Numbered from the stretch's first letter, positions 1 to 7,196 are shown. The stretch: 34,522 bases of DNA from Candidatus Daviesbacteria bacterium (GCA_030648645.1 JAUSHL010000014.1:1-34522), one strand, 5' to 3'. Translations and numbers: made by a program. The notes: generated by a model not told the origin, from the sequence alone.

Positions 1-1
1 A

Positions 2-640
2 AAATGGTCTCCAGAGATGGCTTATGTCTTAGGATTCTTTACTGCGGATGGGAATATGATTAAGAATAAGCGAGGTGCGCATTTTGTGAGTTTTTATAGT
101 ACAGATAGGGATCTATTAGAAAAAGTTAAATTAAATCTTAAATCCAATCTTAAAGTTTCCGCAAGAAAGATTAACCCCAAATATCCTAATCATAAACAAT
201 CCTATGTACTGCAAATTGGTAGTAAGGAGATATTCAATGATTTATTGAGCTTAGGCATGACGCCCAATAAGAGTTTAACCATTATAATGCCTGTTGTGCC
301 CAAAAAGTTTTTGCCTCATTTCTTGAGAGGGTATTTTGACGGCGACGGCCATGTTTCTGTGTCTACTTATCAACAAAAGGATAGAAAAAATAAAAGCACC
401 GTTATTATAACGGGCTTTACTTCTGGGAGTAAGAAATTTTTGGTAGAACTTATGAAGGTGTTAAAGAAAAGTAAAATTATTGAAGGGGGAACTTTATATA
501 AAACTGATGGTTACCATTTATGTTTTTCCACTCATGATAGTTTGAAGTTATATAACTTTATGTATCAGAAAGAAAAAGACTTGTATTTAGCTAGAAAAAA
601 AGTTATATTTGAGCGGTATTTTAATGTGTTGGGGGTGTAG
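2..640 (+). CDS. LAGLIDADG homing endonuclease, 5' end cut by window edge
   Basis: Double-motif LAGLIDADG endonuclease, a family that cleaves a long DNA target to spread its own gene or intron. Motif 1 is AYVLGFFTADG (residues 2-12 of the tracked ORF) and motif 2 is FLRGYFDGDG (about 102-111); each carries the acidic residue expected for metal-dependent cleavage. The tracked ATG at 17 is probably not the true start: the frame stays open to base 2 and reads KWSPE just before it, which is usual family sequence ahead of motif 1, so the gene begins upstream of the window. The stop TAG (638-640) lies inside the tRNA-Asp gene, at tRNA positions 8-10. It is not inside the group I intron, as such genes often are, but directly upstream of the intron-bearing tRNA. 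Family certain; target site and link to the intron are inferred. Confidence 0.9.
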   Translation, partial: KWSPEMAYVLGFFTADGNMIKNKRGAHFVSFYSTDRDLLEKVKLNLKSNLKVSARKINPKYPNHKQSYVLQIGSKEIFNDLLSLGMTPNKSLTIIMPVVPKKFLPHFLRGYFDGDGHVSVSTYQQKDRKNKSTVIITGFTSGSKKFLVELMKVLKKSKIIEGGTLYKTDGYHLCFSTHDSLKLYNFMYQKEKDLYLARKKVIFERYFNVLGV

Positions 641-911
641 CTCAATTGGTTAGAGCGCTTCCCTGTAGATTTACTGCAGCTCTCCGTTGAAAGGCGGTTT
701 GAAACACTTCGGGATAACGGTGAAGGCTAAGTCTTTAAAGATATGCGAACACCGTGGGAACCTTTTCTTTTGGAAAGGGGCGCCGTAGAGACTAGATACC
801 GAAGCTCCTAAGTCCTAAATGATATGGAGATGATATAGTCCATGCCGCTATGAAAATAGTGGATTACATGCACGGAAGAGGTTGCGGGTTCGAGTCCCGT
901 CGATCCCGCCA
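631..911 (+). tRNA. tRNA-Asp(GUC) interrupted by a group I intron
   Basis: Exons 631-666 and 871-911 join into a 77-nt tRNA with encoded CCA. D arm GCTC..GAGC, anticodon stem CTTCC/GGAAG, loop CTGTCAC once spliced (anticodon GUC), variable loop AGGTT, T arm GCGGG TTCGAGT CCCGT, discriminator G73. The GUC anticodon and G73 are the known aspartate identity elements. Read without splicing, the loop is CTGTAGA and would be mistaken for tRNA-Tyr(GUA), but Tyr tRNAs of bacteria have a long variable arm and this one does not. The acceptor stem is weak: pair 5-68 is a G-A mismatch and pairs 4-69 and 6-67 are G-U. A possible -10 (TATTTT, 617-622) lies in the upstream endonuclease gene. Confidence 0.88.
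667..870 (+). ncRNA. Group I intron in the tRNA-Asp anticodon (between U35 and C36)
   Basis: This 204-nt self-splicing intron candidate has the expected marks. Exon 1 ends in U666; exon CUGU (663-666) pairs with intron GCAG (676-679), giving the U-G pair of P1. The intron ends in G870. P7 is formed by GACTA (790-794, in the context GAGACTAGA) and TAGTC (836-840, in GATATAGTCC), the most conserved group I core signature. P9 is a 7-bp hairpin, CCGCTAT/ATAGTGG, closed by a GAAA tetraloop just before the 3' end. A peripheral hairpin CCTTTTC-TTTT-GGAAAGG fits a P6 extension. No ORF lies within the intron. Boundaries were chosen because they restore a canonical Asp anticodon loop. Confidence 0.87.
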
Positions 912-2716
912 TGGACACCTCAAATACTGAAGTTGCGAGAAAGTTAAGAGAAGTAGCTGCAGCGTACACTCTCAAACGAGGGAATCTGTTTCAGATCAGG
1001 GCTTATGAAAATGCTGCAACTTCTATTGAACATTTAACTTCTGAGATAAAAGATCTTTGGGAGGAGGAGAATTTAGACCAGATTCCCGGTATTGGAGATA
1101 GTTTAAAAGAGCATCTTGATGAACTTTTTAAAACAGGCAAAGTTAAACACTGGGAAGAAGTTAAAAAAGGTATTCCAGAACAAACTTTTGAATTTTTAGA
1201 AATCTCAGGGATTGGTCCTAAAACAGCTTTAAAATTGGCTAAATTGGGGGTAAAAGATACAAAAGATCTAGAAAATATGATTAAGACAGGGGAGCTTTTG
1301 AAAAAAGGCATTTCTGAAAAATTGGTTAAAAAAATCAGATCAGGATTAAATCAGAGATTTTATGCTCAAACAGGAAGAATGCTTTTACCCTTCGCTTTTG
1401 CTCAAACAGGAAAAGTTTTAGAGTATCTAAAAAAGAGTTCGGATATAGAAAAAGCTGATGCTTTAGGATCACTTCGGAGAATGGTTTCTACAATAGGGGA
1501 TTTAGATTTTTCTGTGGCATCTAAAAATCCCCAAAAAGCTATCGAATATATTGTATCTCTGCCCGGTATTGCAAAAATTATTGAGAAGGGAGAAAAAAAG
1601 GTATCTGTGGCATTAGCTTCCGGATTACAATTGGACTTCATAGTTACCATATCTGATTCATATGGGGCTTTATTACAGCATTTTACAGGCTCTAAGGCAC
1701 ATAACATTAAGCTGAGAGAAGTAGCTAATAAGATGGGGTATTCATTATCAGAACATGGAATAAAAAAAATTAAAGATAGCTCGAAAAGTCATCCTGAACT
1801 TGTTTCAGGATCTAAGATGCCGAAACTAGTTCGGCATGACAAATTACTAATTTCTGCTAAAACAGAAGAGGATCTTTATAAAATATTGGGAATGGATTGG
1901 ATTCCACCGGAGATAAGAGAGGATACCGGTGAGATCGAAGCCGGATTAAAACATAATTTACCAAAGCTGGTGGAACTGGGAGATATAAAAGGGGATTTGC
2001 ATATACATTCTAACTTAATAATTAAATCCTCACATGATGTTGGAGCAAATAGTGTTCAGGAAATTGTGAAAGAAGCAAAGAAGCTTGGTTATAAATATAT
2101 TGGCATTTCTGACCATCAACCATCACAATCTGAACACAATAAGGAACAAATGATTAAAGTCCTACAAGATAGAAAAAATGCTATTGAACACATAAATTAC
2201 TCACAACGGGACATCCGAGTACTAAATTTACTCGAAGTAGATATTCTGCCTGATGGATCGCTAGGTGTGCCAGATGAAGCATTAAAACTTCTTGATTTTG
2301 CGTTGGCTGGAGTTCATTCAGCACATCATCAGCCAAAAGAGAAAATGACTGAAAGAATTTTAAAAGCTTTAGCTAACCCTTGTGTGAGGATTTTAACTCA
2401 TCCCACTAATAGATTGATTAACCAAAGAGAAGCTTCGGATGTTGATTGGATAGAAATTTTTAAATTTGCCGGAAAGAATAATAAGGCTTTGGAAATAAGT
2501 TCTTTTCCGGAAAGATTGGATTTGCCGGATACTTTGGTCAGACAAGCGAAAGATTATGAAGTAAAATTTGTTATTAATACTGATGCTCATCAAATAAATC
2601 AAATGGAACTTATGAAGTTTGGAGTAAGTGTAGCAAGACGCGGTTGGGCAGAAAATGAAGATATTATCAATTCTTGGGATTTAAAAAAATTGACATCGTG
2701 GTTCGGAATAGACTAA
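911..2716 (+). CDS. polX: DNA polymerase X with C-terminal PHP domain
   Basis: Family X repair polymerase for gap filling in base excision repair, with a PHP 3'-5' exonuclease domain. Two helix-hairpin-helix motifs (DQIPGIGDSLKEHL about 56-69; EISGIGPKTALKL about 97-109) come before the nucleotidyltransferase palm, which shows LGS(L)RR and GDLDF (about 185-200) and a third acidic residue in LDFIVT (about 241). The PHP domain starts at GDLHIH (361-366) and runs to INTDAHQ near the end. At 601 aa it is slightly longer than usual, partly because a palindromic repeat adds about 20 residues (291-310). The ATG shares its first base with the last A of the tRNA-Asp CCA; the next residues fit the family N-terminus, so this start is preferred. 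No Shine-Dalgarno is possible without overlapping the tRNA. Confidence 0.93.
   Translation: MDTSNTEVARKLREVAAAYTLKRGNLFQIRAYENAATSIEHLTSEIKDLWEEENLDQIPGIGDSLKEHLDELFKTGKVKHWEEVKKGIPEQTFEFLEISGIGPKTALKLAKLGVKDTKDLENMIKTGELLKKGISEKLVKKIRSGLNQRFYAQTGRMLLPFAFAQTGKVLEYLKKSSDIEKADALGSLRRMVSTIGDLDFSVASKNPQKAIEYIVSLPGIAKIIEKGEKKVSVALASGLQLDFIVTISDSYGALLQHFTGSKAHNIKLREVANKMGYSLSEHGIKKIKDSSKSHPELVSGSKMPKLVRHDKLLISAKTEEDLYKILGMDWIPPEIREDTGEIEAGLKHNLPKLVELGDIKGDLHIHSNLIIKSSHDVGANSVQEIVKEAKKLGYKYIGISDHQPSQSEHNKEQMIKVLQDRKNAIEHINYSQRDIRVLNLLEVDILPDGSLGVPDEALKLLDFALAGVHSAHHQPKEKMTERILKALANPCVRILTHPTNRLINQREASDVDWIEIFKFAGKNNKALEISSFPERLDLPDTLVRQAKDYEVKFVINTDAHQINQMELMKFGVSVARRGWAENEDIINSWDLKKLTSWFGID
1788..1840. 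repeat. Palindromic repeat inserted in frame in polX
   Basis: Two adjacent inverted repeats, CCTGAA(c)..TTCAGG (1793-1809) and TGCCGAA-ACTAG-TTCGGCA (1818-1836), followed by TGACA. They encode about 20 residues (SHPELVSGSK..RHD) absent from typical PolX, between the palm and PHP domains. The ATGACA/TGTCAT ends are shared with intergenic repeats of this window. Confidence 0.75.
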
Positions 2717-2719
2717 AAT
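2690..2719 (+). promoter_or_regulatory. Promoter of lemA (leaderless)
   Basis: TTGACA (2690-2695), 18-nt spacer, TAAAAT (2714-2719), then 6 nt to the lemA ATG. It lies in the 3' end of polX and the -10 box contains the polX stop codon TAA. Confidence 0.65.
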
Positions 2720-2725
2720 AAATCA

Positions 2726-3277
2726 ATGATAGCTTTTTACATTTTTGCAGCAGCAGTTTTTTTTATTCTAATTTGGTTTTTGGTAACTTACAATTATTTG
2801 GTCACTCTCCGGAATAGAGTTAGAGAGGCTTGGTCTCAAATTGATGTCCAATTAAAAAGAAGATCTTCTTTAATTCCTAATTTAGTAGAAGTTGTGAAAG
2901 GTTATGCTAAACATGAAAAAAGTGTTTTTGAAGAGGTAACAAAGGCAAGAACAGCTTTGATGGATGCCAAAAAACCTGGAGAAAAAGCAGTTGCCAATGA
3001 TATGTTGACTGGAGCGCTGAAATCTCTTTTTGCGGTGGCAGAAGCTTATCCAAATCTTAAGGCTTCCGAGAATTTTAAAGAGCTTCAGGCAGAAGTTTCC
3101 GATACTGAAAATAAAGTTGCAGCCTCAAGACAATTTTATAATACCAATGTTTTAGATCTAAATAATTCTTTGCAAACTATTCCTTCAATGTGGGTAGGAT
3201 CAATGTTTGGTTTTAAAAATGAAGAATTCTTTAAAGCTTCAGAGTCCGAAAAAGCAGATATTAAAGTTAAATTCTAA
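2726..3277 (+). CDS. lemA: LemA family membrane-anchored protein
   Basis: LemA family protein of 183 aa, the usual size. One N-terminal membrane segment (about residues 3-23, [19 protein letters not shown]) is followed by the family signature [40 protein letters not shown] and a helical domain. The function of the family is poorly known; LemA genes often sit near htpX-type M48 peptidases, and here htpX lies 1.3 kb downstream with an unrelated gene pair on the other strand between them. The start is set by a strong -10 6 nt upstream. Confidence 0.93.
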   Translation: MIAFYIFAAAVFFILIWFLVTYNYLVTLRNRVREAWSQIDVQLKRRSSLIPNLVEVVKGYAKHEKSVFEEVTKARTALMDAKKPGEKAVANDMLTGALKSLFAVAEAYPNLKASENFKELQAEVSDTENKVAASRQFYNTNVLDLNNSLQTIPSMWVGSMFGFKNEEFFKASESEKADIKVKF

Positions 3278-3286
3278 CCCTAATGT

Positions 3287-3320
3287 TGTCATTGCGAAGA
3301 ACGAAGTGACGAAGCAATCT
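3287..3320. repeat. Repeat A (TGTCATTGCGA..GAAGCAATCT type)
   Basis: Imperfect inverted repeat between lemA and the convergent S51 peptidase gene. It starts with TGTCATTGCGA and ends with GAAGCAATCT; both ends recur throughout the window. Confidence 0.75.
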
Positions 3321-3324
3321 TAAA

Positions 3325-3978
3325 TTAATTAAATTTTTTCCAAATACCTTCAGAAATTACTGAGATCTTACCATTGATAACGACAAGAGCACTGTTATCA
3401 TCTAACGCATAAATTGATTCTTTTGTTTCGTCCGCAATTTTTTGCATATTTTCTAAAGTCATTTTTGGGAAAAAGTTATTATTAAGATGAGGTCTAATAT
3501 GGAAATCAAGATAACCCAAGCCAGCATTATTATCCATATCATCATTTTCTCCATAGAGCCTCTGGGAGTCACTTAAGGAAATGTCTTTTGTTACTACAAC
3601 ACTTCCTGCAGAAACACCAACCCAAATTCTGGTTTTTAAAAGTTCTGGGAGTAAATCAGATAGACCAGATTTCTTGATCCAATAAATTAAATGGCAAGTA
3701 TTTCCTCCCTCAACAAAGAATATATCTGCTTCTTCTAGTCTTTTTTGCCAGATAGTTTTTGGTAAAGCAGAAATATCAACTATATCAACGGATAAGAACC
3801 TAAGTTCCTGAAGCTTTTTCAAATCATCAATCAGCCACCATTTATCTCCCTCTTCAACATTGGAAGCTGTGGGAATAAAAGCCACTTTGAGTTGATCAAA
3901 TGGTTTCCCAGCAAGTTTTAGTAAAGCTTGGATTATTGTTTGGTTTTCTAACCCACCAGATGTTAAAAGAAGTTTCAT
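3325..3978 (-). CDS. Peptidase S51 family (PepE/cyanophycinase-like) protein
   Basis: 217-aa protein of the S51 family, which includes alpha-aspartyl dipeptidase PepE and cyanophycinase-like peptidases. The N-terminus MKLLLTSGGLENQ and the nucleophile elbow GVSAGSVV (Ser in GxSAGS) are diagnostic; FVEGGNTCHLIYW matches the conserved GGNT segment that holds the oxyanion region, and the HIRPHL segment supplies the likely catalytic His. Cytoplasmic; no signal peptide. The substrate cannot be told from the sequence. An extended -10 (TGATATAAT) lies 8 nt upstream of the ATG, so the mRNA is probably leaderless. Convergent with lemA. Confidence 0.88.
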   Translation of the reverse strand: MKLLLTSGGLENQTIIQALLKLAGKPFDQLKVAFIPTASNVEEGDKWWLIDDLKKLQELRFLSVDIVDISALPKTIWQKRLEEADIFFVEGGNTCHLIYWIKKSGLSDLLPELLKTRIWVGVSAGSVVVTKDISLSDSQRLYGENDDMDNNAGLGYLDFHIRPHLNNNFFPKMTLENMQKIADETKESIYALDDNSALVVINGKISVISEGIWKKFN

Positions 3979-3986
3979 TAAAATTA

Positions 3987-3992
3987 ATTATA
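3987..3992 (-). promoter_or_regulatory. Extended -10 of the S51 peptidase gene
   Basis: On the minus strand TGA-TATAAT, then 8 nt to the ATG. No clear -35. Confidence 0.55.
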
Positions 3993-4005
3993 TCAGAAAT
4001 AAAAT

Positions 4006-4096
4006 TGTCATTGCGAGCAAGTTTACCTTGAGCGAAGTCGAAGGGAAGTAATCTAATTTGGGATTGCCGCGCTCCTTTCAGTCGCTCGCAATGACA
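4006..4096. repeat. Repeat A, long composite form
   Basis: Begins TGTCATTGCGAGCAAG and ends CTCGCAATGACA, so the 91-bp unit is an overall inverted repeat. The inner part (CCTTGAGCGAAGTCGAAGG) recurs inverted near 24570. It separates two minus-strand genes. Confidence 0.8.
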
Positions 4097-4099
4097 AGA

Positions 4100-4393
4100 T
4101 TAGACAATATTTTCATATAGATCCTCGAAGCTGGGATTAAAGGATTTTATTAGGTCTAACTTTTTTTTACGTGAGCCACCTTTAATTTGTTTCTCTCTAT
4201 TTATTGCTTCCTTAATATCTTCATAAACTTCAAACCAGACAAGTTTGCTGATATTATACTGAGAAGTAAATCCAGGTACTAGTTTTTCTCGATGTTCATA
4301 AATTCTTCTTACAAGATTATTTGTTACTCCAGTATAAAGGACATTATTTATTTTATTCGTGGCAATATAGACATAATAATATTTGATTTGCAT
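4100..4393 (-). CDS. Small GIY-YIG domain protein
   Basis: 97-aa single-domain GIY-YIG protein of the UPF0213/YhbQ-like class: YYVYIATNKINNVLYTGVTNNLVRRIYEHR gives the GIY..YTG core with the conserved Arg, and IKEAINREKQIKGGSRKKKLDLI holds the metal-binding Glu region. The ORF track extends it by 41 residues (to 4516), but that extension is translated repeat A. The ATG at 4393 is preferred because the domain begins there and a perfect TATAAT lies 6 nt upstream. The biological role of stand-alone GIY-YIG proteins of this size is not settled; they may be DNA repair nucleases or remnants of homing endonucleases. Three more copies occur in the window. Confidence 0.9.
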   Translation of the reverse strand: MQIKYYYVYIATNKINNVLYTGVTNNLVRRIYEHREKLVPGFTSQYNISKLVWFEVYEDIKEAINREKQIKGGSRKKKLDLIKSFNPSFEDLYENIV

Positions 4394-4399
4394 ATACAC

Positions 4400-4405
4400 A
4401 TTATA
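4400..4405 (-). promoter_or_regulatory. -10 box of GIY-YIG gene (leaderless)
   Basis: TATAAT on the minus strand, 6 nt before the ATG at 4393. Supports the shorter start. Confidence 0.55.
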
Positions 4406-4409
4406 ATAG

Positions 4410-4519
4410 AGATTGCTTTGCTTCGCTCGCAATGACAGTGATATAAGTTCGCAATGACAGAAAAAGGAATGAGATTGCTTCGCTTTGCTCGCAATGACAA
4501 GTCTGTACATTCGCAATCA
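4410..4519. repeat. Repeat A cluster
   Basis: Two or three tandem partial copies of repeat A (AGATTGCTT..CTCGCAATGACA) between the GIY-YIG gene and htpX. No gene. Confidence 0.75.
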
Positions 4520-4533
4520 GGAAAATAAAATGC

Positions 4534-4539
4534 TAGAAT
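4534..4539 (+). promoter_or_regulatory. Extended -10 of htpX
   Basis: TGC-TAGAAT, 9 nt before the htpX ATG. Probable leaderless start. Confidence 0.5.
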
Positions 4540-4548
4540 TATCACAAT

Positions 4549-5493
4549 ATGGCCACAGTTAATACTGCTTGGGATCAGAGATCTTCTAATATTTTTAAGA
4601 CTTGGGTAATTATGTTTTTCTTTACCCTATTTACAATAGTGGTGGCTTATGTTTTAGCTTTAGGATTTGGTCCGGCGGATGGTGGATTTGGAGGAGTTGG
4701 AATAGTTGGTATAGCTCTCATAATTGCAGGAGTTATGAATATTGTTTCCTATTATTATTCAGATAAAATTGTTTTGGGAATTTCCGGAGCCAAAGAGTTG
4801 AAACACAATACCAACAAAGAAATTTATCATTTGGTGGAAAATCTGTGCATAGCATCAGGACTTCCCACTCCTAAAATTTATATTATTGATGATAGTGCAA
4901 CAAATGCTTTTGCTACCGGTCGTGATCCAAAGCATTCTGCTATAGCTCTTACTTCCGGCATTATTGATAAATTACATAAAGCGGAACTTGAAGCAGTAAT
5001 TGCGCATGAACTTTCTCATATTGGAAACAGAGATACTCTTTTAATGGCTGTTGTTGCGGTACTTGTCGGTTCAATTGCGCTTTTGGCTGATTTTTATCTA
5101 AGATCATTGTGGTTTAAAGACAGCGATAGTGACAGTAAGGGCAATGCAATTTTTTTAATTTTAGCAATTGTAGCTGCTGTTTTGGCACCTTTGGTTGCAA
5201 CTTTAATTCAACTGGCAGTATCAAGGAGGAGAGAGTTTTTAGCAGATAGCTCAGGTGTACTTTTAACAAGATATCCTAAGGGTCTGGAAGATGCCTTGCT
5301 GAAGATTTCAGCGGATAAAGAACCATTGGAAGTAGCTAATCGTGGTACAGCACATTTATACATTATAAATCCTTTAAAAGGGCAACAGGCAGTGGGTTGG
5401 TTTGCAGGATTATTCAACACTCATCCCCCAATTCCCGCCCGTATTAAAGCCCTTCAGGAAATGGAAGGTTTATCCACCGAAGCCTCGGCGTAG
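4549..5493 (+). CDS. htpX: HtpX-like M48 membrane metalloprotease
   Basis: Zinc metalloprotease of the M48B family for quality control of membrane proteins; 314 aa. Two membrane segments near the N-terminus (about 18-40 and 50-70) precede the zinc motif HELSH (in EAVIAHELSHIGNRDT, about 154-158); two more segments follow (about 164-185 and 200-222), then the third zinc ligand region SRRREFLADSSGVLLTR and the terminal NTHPPIPARIKAL typical of HtpX. The last residues (LSTEASA) and the stop codon come from a palindrome (TCCACC..GGTGGA, 5473-5498), so the original C-terminus may have been altered by a repeat. No Shine-Dalgarno; the -10 is 9 nt upstream. Confidence 0.95.
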   Translation: MATVNTAWDQRSSNIFKTWVIMFFFTLFTIVVAYVLALGFGPADGGFGGVGIVGIALIIAGVMNIVSYYYSDKIVLGISGAKELKHNTNKEIYHLVENLCIASGLPTPKIYIIDDSATNAFATGRDPKHSAIALTSGIIDKLHKAELEAVIAHELSHIGNRDTLLMAVVAVLVGSIALLADFYLRSLWFKDSDSDSKGNAIFLILAIVAAVLAPLVATLIQLAVSRRREFLADSSGVLLTRYPKGLEDALLKISADKEPLEVANRGTAHLYIINPLKGQQAVGWFAGLFNTHPPIPARIKALQEMEGLSTEASA

Positions 5494-5498
5494 GTGGA
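5473..5498. repeat. Palindrome forming the 3' end of htpX
   Basis: TCCACC and GGTGGA arms with an inner GCC/GGC pair. The htpX stop TAG (5491-5493) lies in it. The same TCCACC/GGTGGA arms occur inside obg. Confidence 0.6.
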
Positions 5499-5511
5499 CA
5501 AGATTTAATAA

Positions 5512-5655
5512 AGATTGCTCCTGCCCGCCATCGCTTCGCTTAGGCGATAGCAGGCGGGTCGTCGCAGACTCCTCGCAATGACAGCCTCATTCAGAGTATA
5601 AGCAGAGCTTGAAACAGCTAAAGCTGTTATAAGCGAAGCTTTCAACGGCAATAGC
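5512..5655. repeat. Repeat A with nested palindrome, followed by repeat E
   Basis: 5512-5583 is repeat A (AGATTGCT..CTCGCAATGACA) carrying an inner palindrome (CCTGCC CGCCATCG..CGATAGCAGGCGGG). 5600-5655 is a different unit with AGCAGAGCTTGAAA, AGCGAAGCTTTCAA and two copies of AGCTGTTATAA; the second copy supplies the -10 box of obg. Confidence 0.65.
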
Positions 5656-5664
5656 TGTTATAAT
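5656..5664 (+). promoter_or_regulatory. Extended -10 of obg
   Basis: TGT-TATAAT, 6 nt before the obg ATG; it is formed by a repeat unit that occurs twice in the preceding 45 bp. Confidence 0.6.
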
Positions 5665-5670
5665 ACACCA

Positions 5671-6645
5671 ATGTTAATTGATGAGGTAGATATTATTTTA
5701 AAAGGGGGACATGGGGGAGCAGGAAAAGTTTCTTTCCGACCTGGGGAAAGATCCGGTCCTGATGGAGGAAATGGTGGTCGTGGTGGAGATTTATATCTTA
5801 ATGTTACCTCAGATTTATTTGCCTTGAATCAATTTTCTAAAGTTAAAGAATTACAAGCTGAAAATGGAGAATATGCCGGAGGAAATTTAAAATTCGGTAA
5901 AGATGGCAAAGATTTAGAAATTTCTTTGCCACTGGGCACAACTTTGATAAATAAAGATACAGGTGACGAGTTGGAATTAAATGATTTAAATCAAAAAGTC
6001 TTGATTGCCAAAGGGGGACTTGGTGGTCGGGGAAATGCTGATTTTAAATCCTCAAGAAATACCACTCCAATGTTTGCCCAAAAAGGACTTCCCGGACAAG
6101 AATTAAATTTAAAAGTTTTATTAAAATTAATTGCTGATTTTGGATTAATTGGATTGCCAAATGCCGGTAAAAGTAGTTTATTAAATGAATTAACTTCTGC
6201 TCAAGCTAAAGTAGCAAATTATCCATTTACAACACTAGAGCCAAATTTAGGTGTTTTAAATTCAAAGGTCATCGCGGATATTCCCGGACTTATTGAAGGT
6301 GCATCAGAAGGAAAGGGATTGGGGATTAAATTTTTAAAGCATATTGAGAAAGTAAAATTATTGCTTCACTGTATTGATGCAACTTCCGAAGATGTTGTTG
6401 CAGATTATAAAGTAGTCAGAAATGAATTGGGAAATTTTTCCACCAAAGGTGGACCCTCCTCTGGAGGGAATCCTAAACTTTTGGAAAAAGAAGAAATTAT
6501 CTTACTTACAAAATCAGATTTGGTGAACGAAGAAGATTTAAGATTAAAGATTAAAGATTTAAAAAAATTTAAAAAACAGGTTTTACCTGTATCTATCCAT
6601 GATTATGATTCCTTGGAAATTTTTAAAAAAACATTAAAATCCTAA
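5671..6645 (+). CDS. obg: Obg/CgtA family GTPase
   Basis: Essential Obg-type GTPase for late assembly of the 50S subunit. The glycine-rich Obg fold (about 1-155; GGHGGAGKVSFRPGERSGPDGGNGGRGG) is followed by the G domain: G1 GLPNAGKSS (about 166), G3 DIPGLIEGASEGKGLG (about 204), G4 as LTKSDLV (about 283). It ends at residue 324, right after the G domain, so the C-terminal OCT domain found in some Obg proteins is missing; this is common. Two small perfect hairpins (6439-6468) add residues STKGGPSSGGN between G3 and G4. Convergent with the next gene with only 2 bp between. Confidence 0.95.
   Translation: MLIDEVDIILKGGHGGAGKVSFRPGERSGPDGGNGGRGGDLYLNVTSDLFALNQFSKVKELQAENGEYAGGNLKFGKDGKDLEISLPLGTTLINKDTGDELELNDLNQKVLIAKGGLGGRGNADFKSSRNTTPMFAQKGLPGQELNLKVLLKLIADFGLIGLPNAGKSSLLNELTSAQAKVANYPFTTLEPNLGVLNSKVIADIPGLIEGASEGKGLGIKFLKHIEKVKLLLHCIDATSEDVVADYKVVRNELGNFSTKGGPSSGGNPKLLEKEEIILLTKSDLVNEEDLRLKIKDLKKFKKQVLPVSIHDYDSLEIFKKTLKS
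6439..6468. repeat. Double hairpin inserted in frame in obg
   Basis: TCCACC-AAA-GGTGGA directly followed by CCCTCC-TCT-GGAGGG, both perfect. They encode a Gly/Ser/Pro-rich loop that is not part of the family alignment. Confidence 0.75.
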
Positions 6646-6647
6646 AT

Positions 6648-7046
6648 TTATCTAAAAGATTTGCTGATAAGTTTGGCAGTAAAGACAATTTCTCTGATTT
6701 CCCCATCTTCTCCTTCAATTTCATTTACTCCAGACATTCTTTGATATTCCCTTAAATAATCAGACATAGAGGCTTTATTTTCTTTAATTTGAGATCTTAA
6801 TGATTGAACTTTATTTGCCAACTCTCCAGCCTGTGGTTGTTTTAAAATTTCTCTTTTGGTTTGGGATTTGACTTTGGCTGCCTCCTTTGCCAAATCAGAA
6901 TGTTCTTTATAAGTTGGATCATTATCCAAAATACTATCAAGCATACCTTTAGCAAGATCCATTTCTTCCCTTAATCTGTCATTACTGGAAATCAATGATT
7001 TGATCATGCTTTCCATGTTAATAATTACTGAAGCTTCATCCGGCAT
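6648..7046 (-). CDS. Unrecognised small coiled-coil protein
   Basis: 132 aa, not recognised. It is highly charged and mostly helical, with heptad-like segments (IINMESMIKSLISSNDRLREEMDLAKGML and ELANKVQSLRSQIKENKASMSDYLREY), no membrane segment and no cysteines. The acidic GVNEIEGEDGEIREIVFT segment may form a short beta stretch at the end. It is convergent with obg (2 bp apart) and divergent from gatC. A TATATT box 7 nt before the ATG supports expression and the start. Likely a cytoplasmic structural or regulatory protein; nothing more can be said. Confidence 0.75.
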   Translation of the reverse strand: MPDEASVIINMESMIKSLISSNDRLREEMDLAKGMLDSILDNDPTYKEHSDLAKEAAKVKSQTKREILKQPQAGELANKVQSLRSQIKENKASMSDYLREYQRMSGVNEIEGEDGEIREIVFTAKLISKSFR

Positions 7047-7053
7047 GTATAAA

Positions 7054-7059
7054 AATATA
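7054..7059 (-). promoter_or_regulatory. -10 box of the coiled-coil gene
   Basis: TATATT on the minus strand, 7 nt before the ATG at 7046; TG directly precedes it. Confidence 0.45.
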
Positions 7060-7095
7060 CAGGAAAATGGTCACTAAAAACAAGGGGTCATTTTG

Positions 7096-7196
7096 GTGTA
7101 TAAGCTAATTTAACTCGAATATTAAAACTCGTTAAATAACTTGAACCCAAAATAGCTTTTTAAAGCTATATGTTGTATTATTTTGGGTATAATCCA
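7096..7196 (+). repeat. Repeat G, copy 1 (upstream of gatC)
   Basis: About 100 bp, with CTAATTTAACTCG, then ACTCGTTAAATA, then TTGAACCCAAAAT and finally ATTATTTTGGGTATAAT. The ACCCAAAAT and ATTTTGGGT parts form a stem. A second copy lies in inverse orientation at 16750-16852 with the same block order and variable loops. Confidence 0.7.
7188..7193 (+). promoter_or_regulatory. -10 box of gatC
   Basis: TATAAT 7 nt before the gatC ATG at 7201, located at the end of repeat G. No clear -35. Confidence 0.5.

Noticed and set aside
17-19. ATG 17 as true start of the LAGLIDADG gene
   Set aside because: The frame is open to the window edge and the preceding KWSPE is conserved family sequence.
661-670. 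tRNA-Tyr(GUA) read from the unspliced loop CTGTAGA
   Set aside because: The variable loop is short, and the stem partner GGAAG lies 200 nt away behind a group I core; splicing yields a canonical Asp loop CTGTCAC.
4394-4516. N-terminal 41 residues of the tracked GIY-YIG ORF (138 aa)
   Set aside because: They are translated repeat A; the domain, an ATG and a -10 box 6 nt upstream all point to 4393.
4348-4545. 65-aa minus-strand ORF
   Set aside because: Made of translated repeats (LRAKRSN, HCERSKA); no domain.
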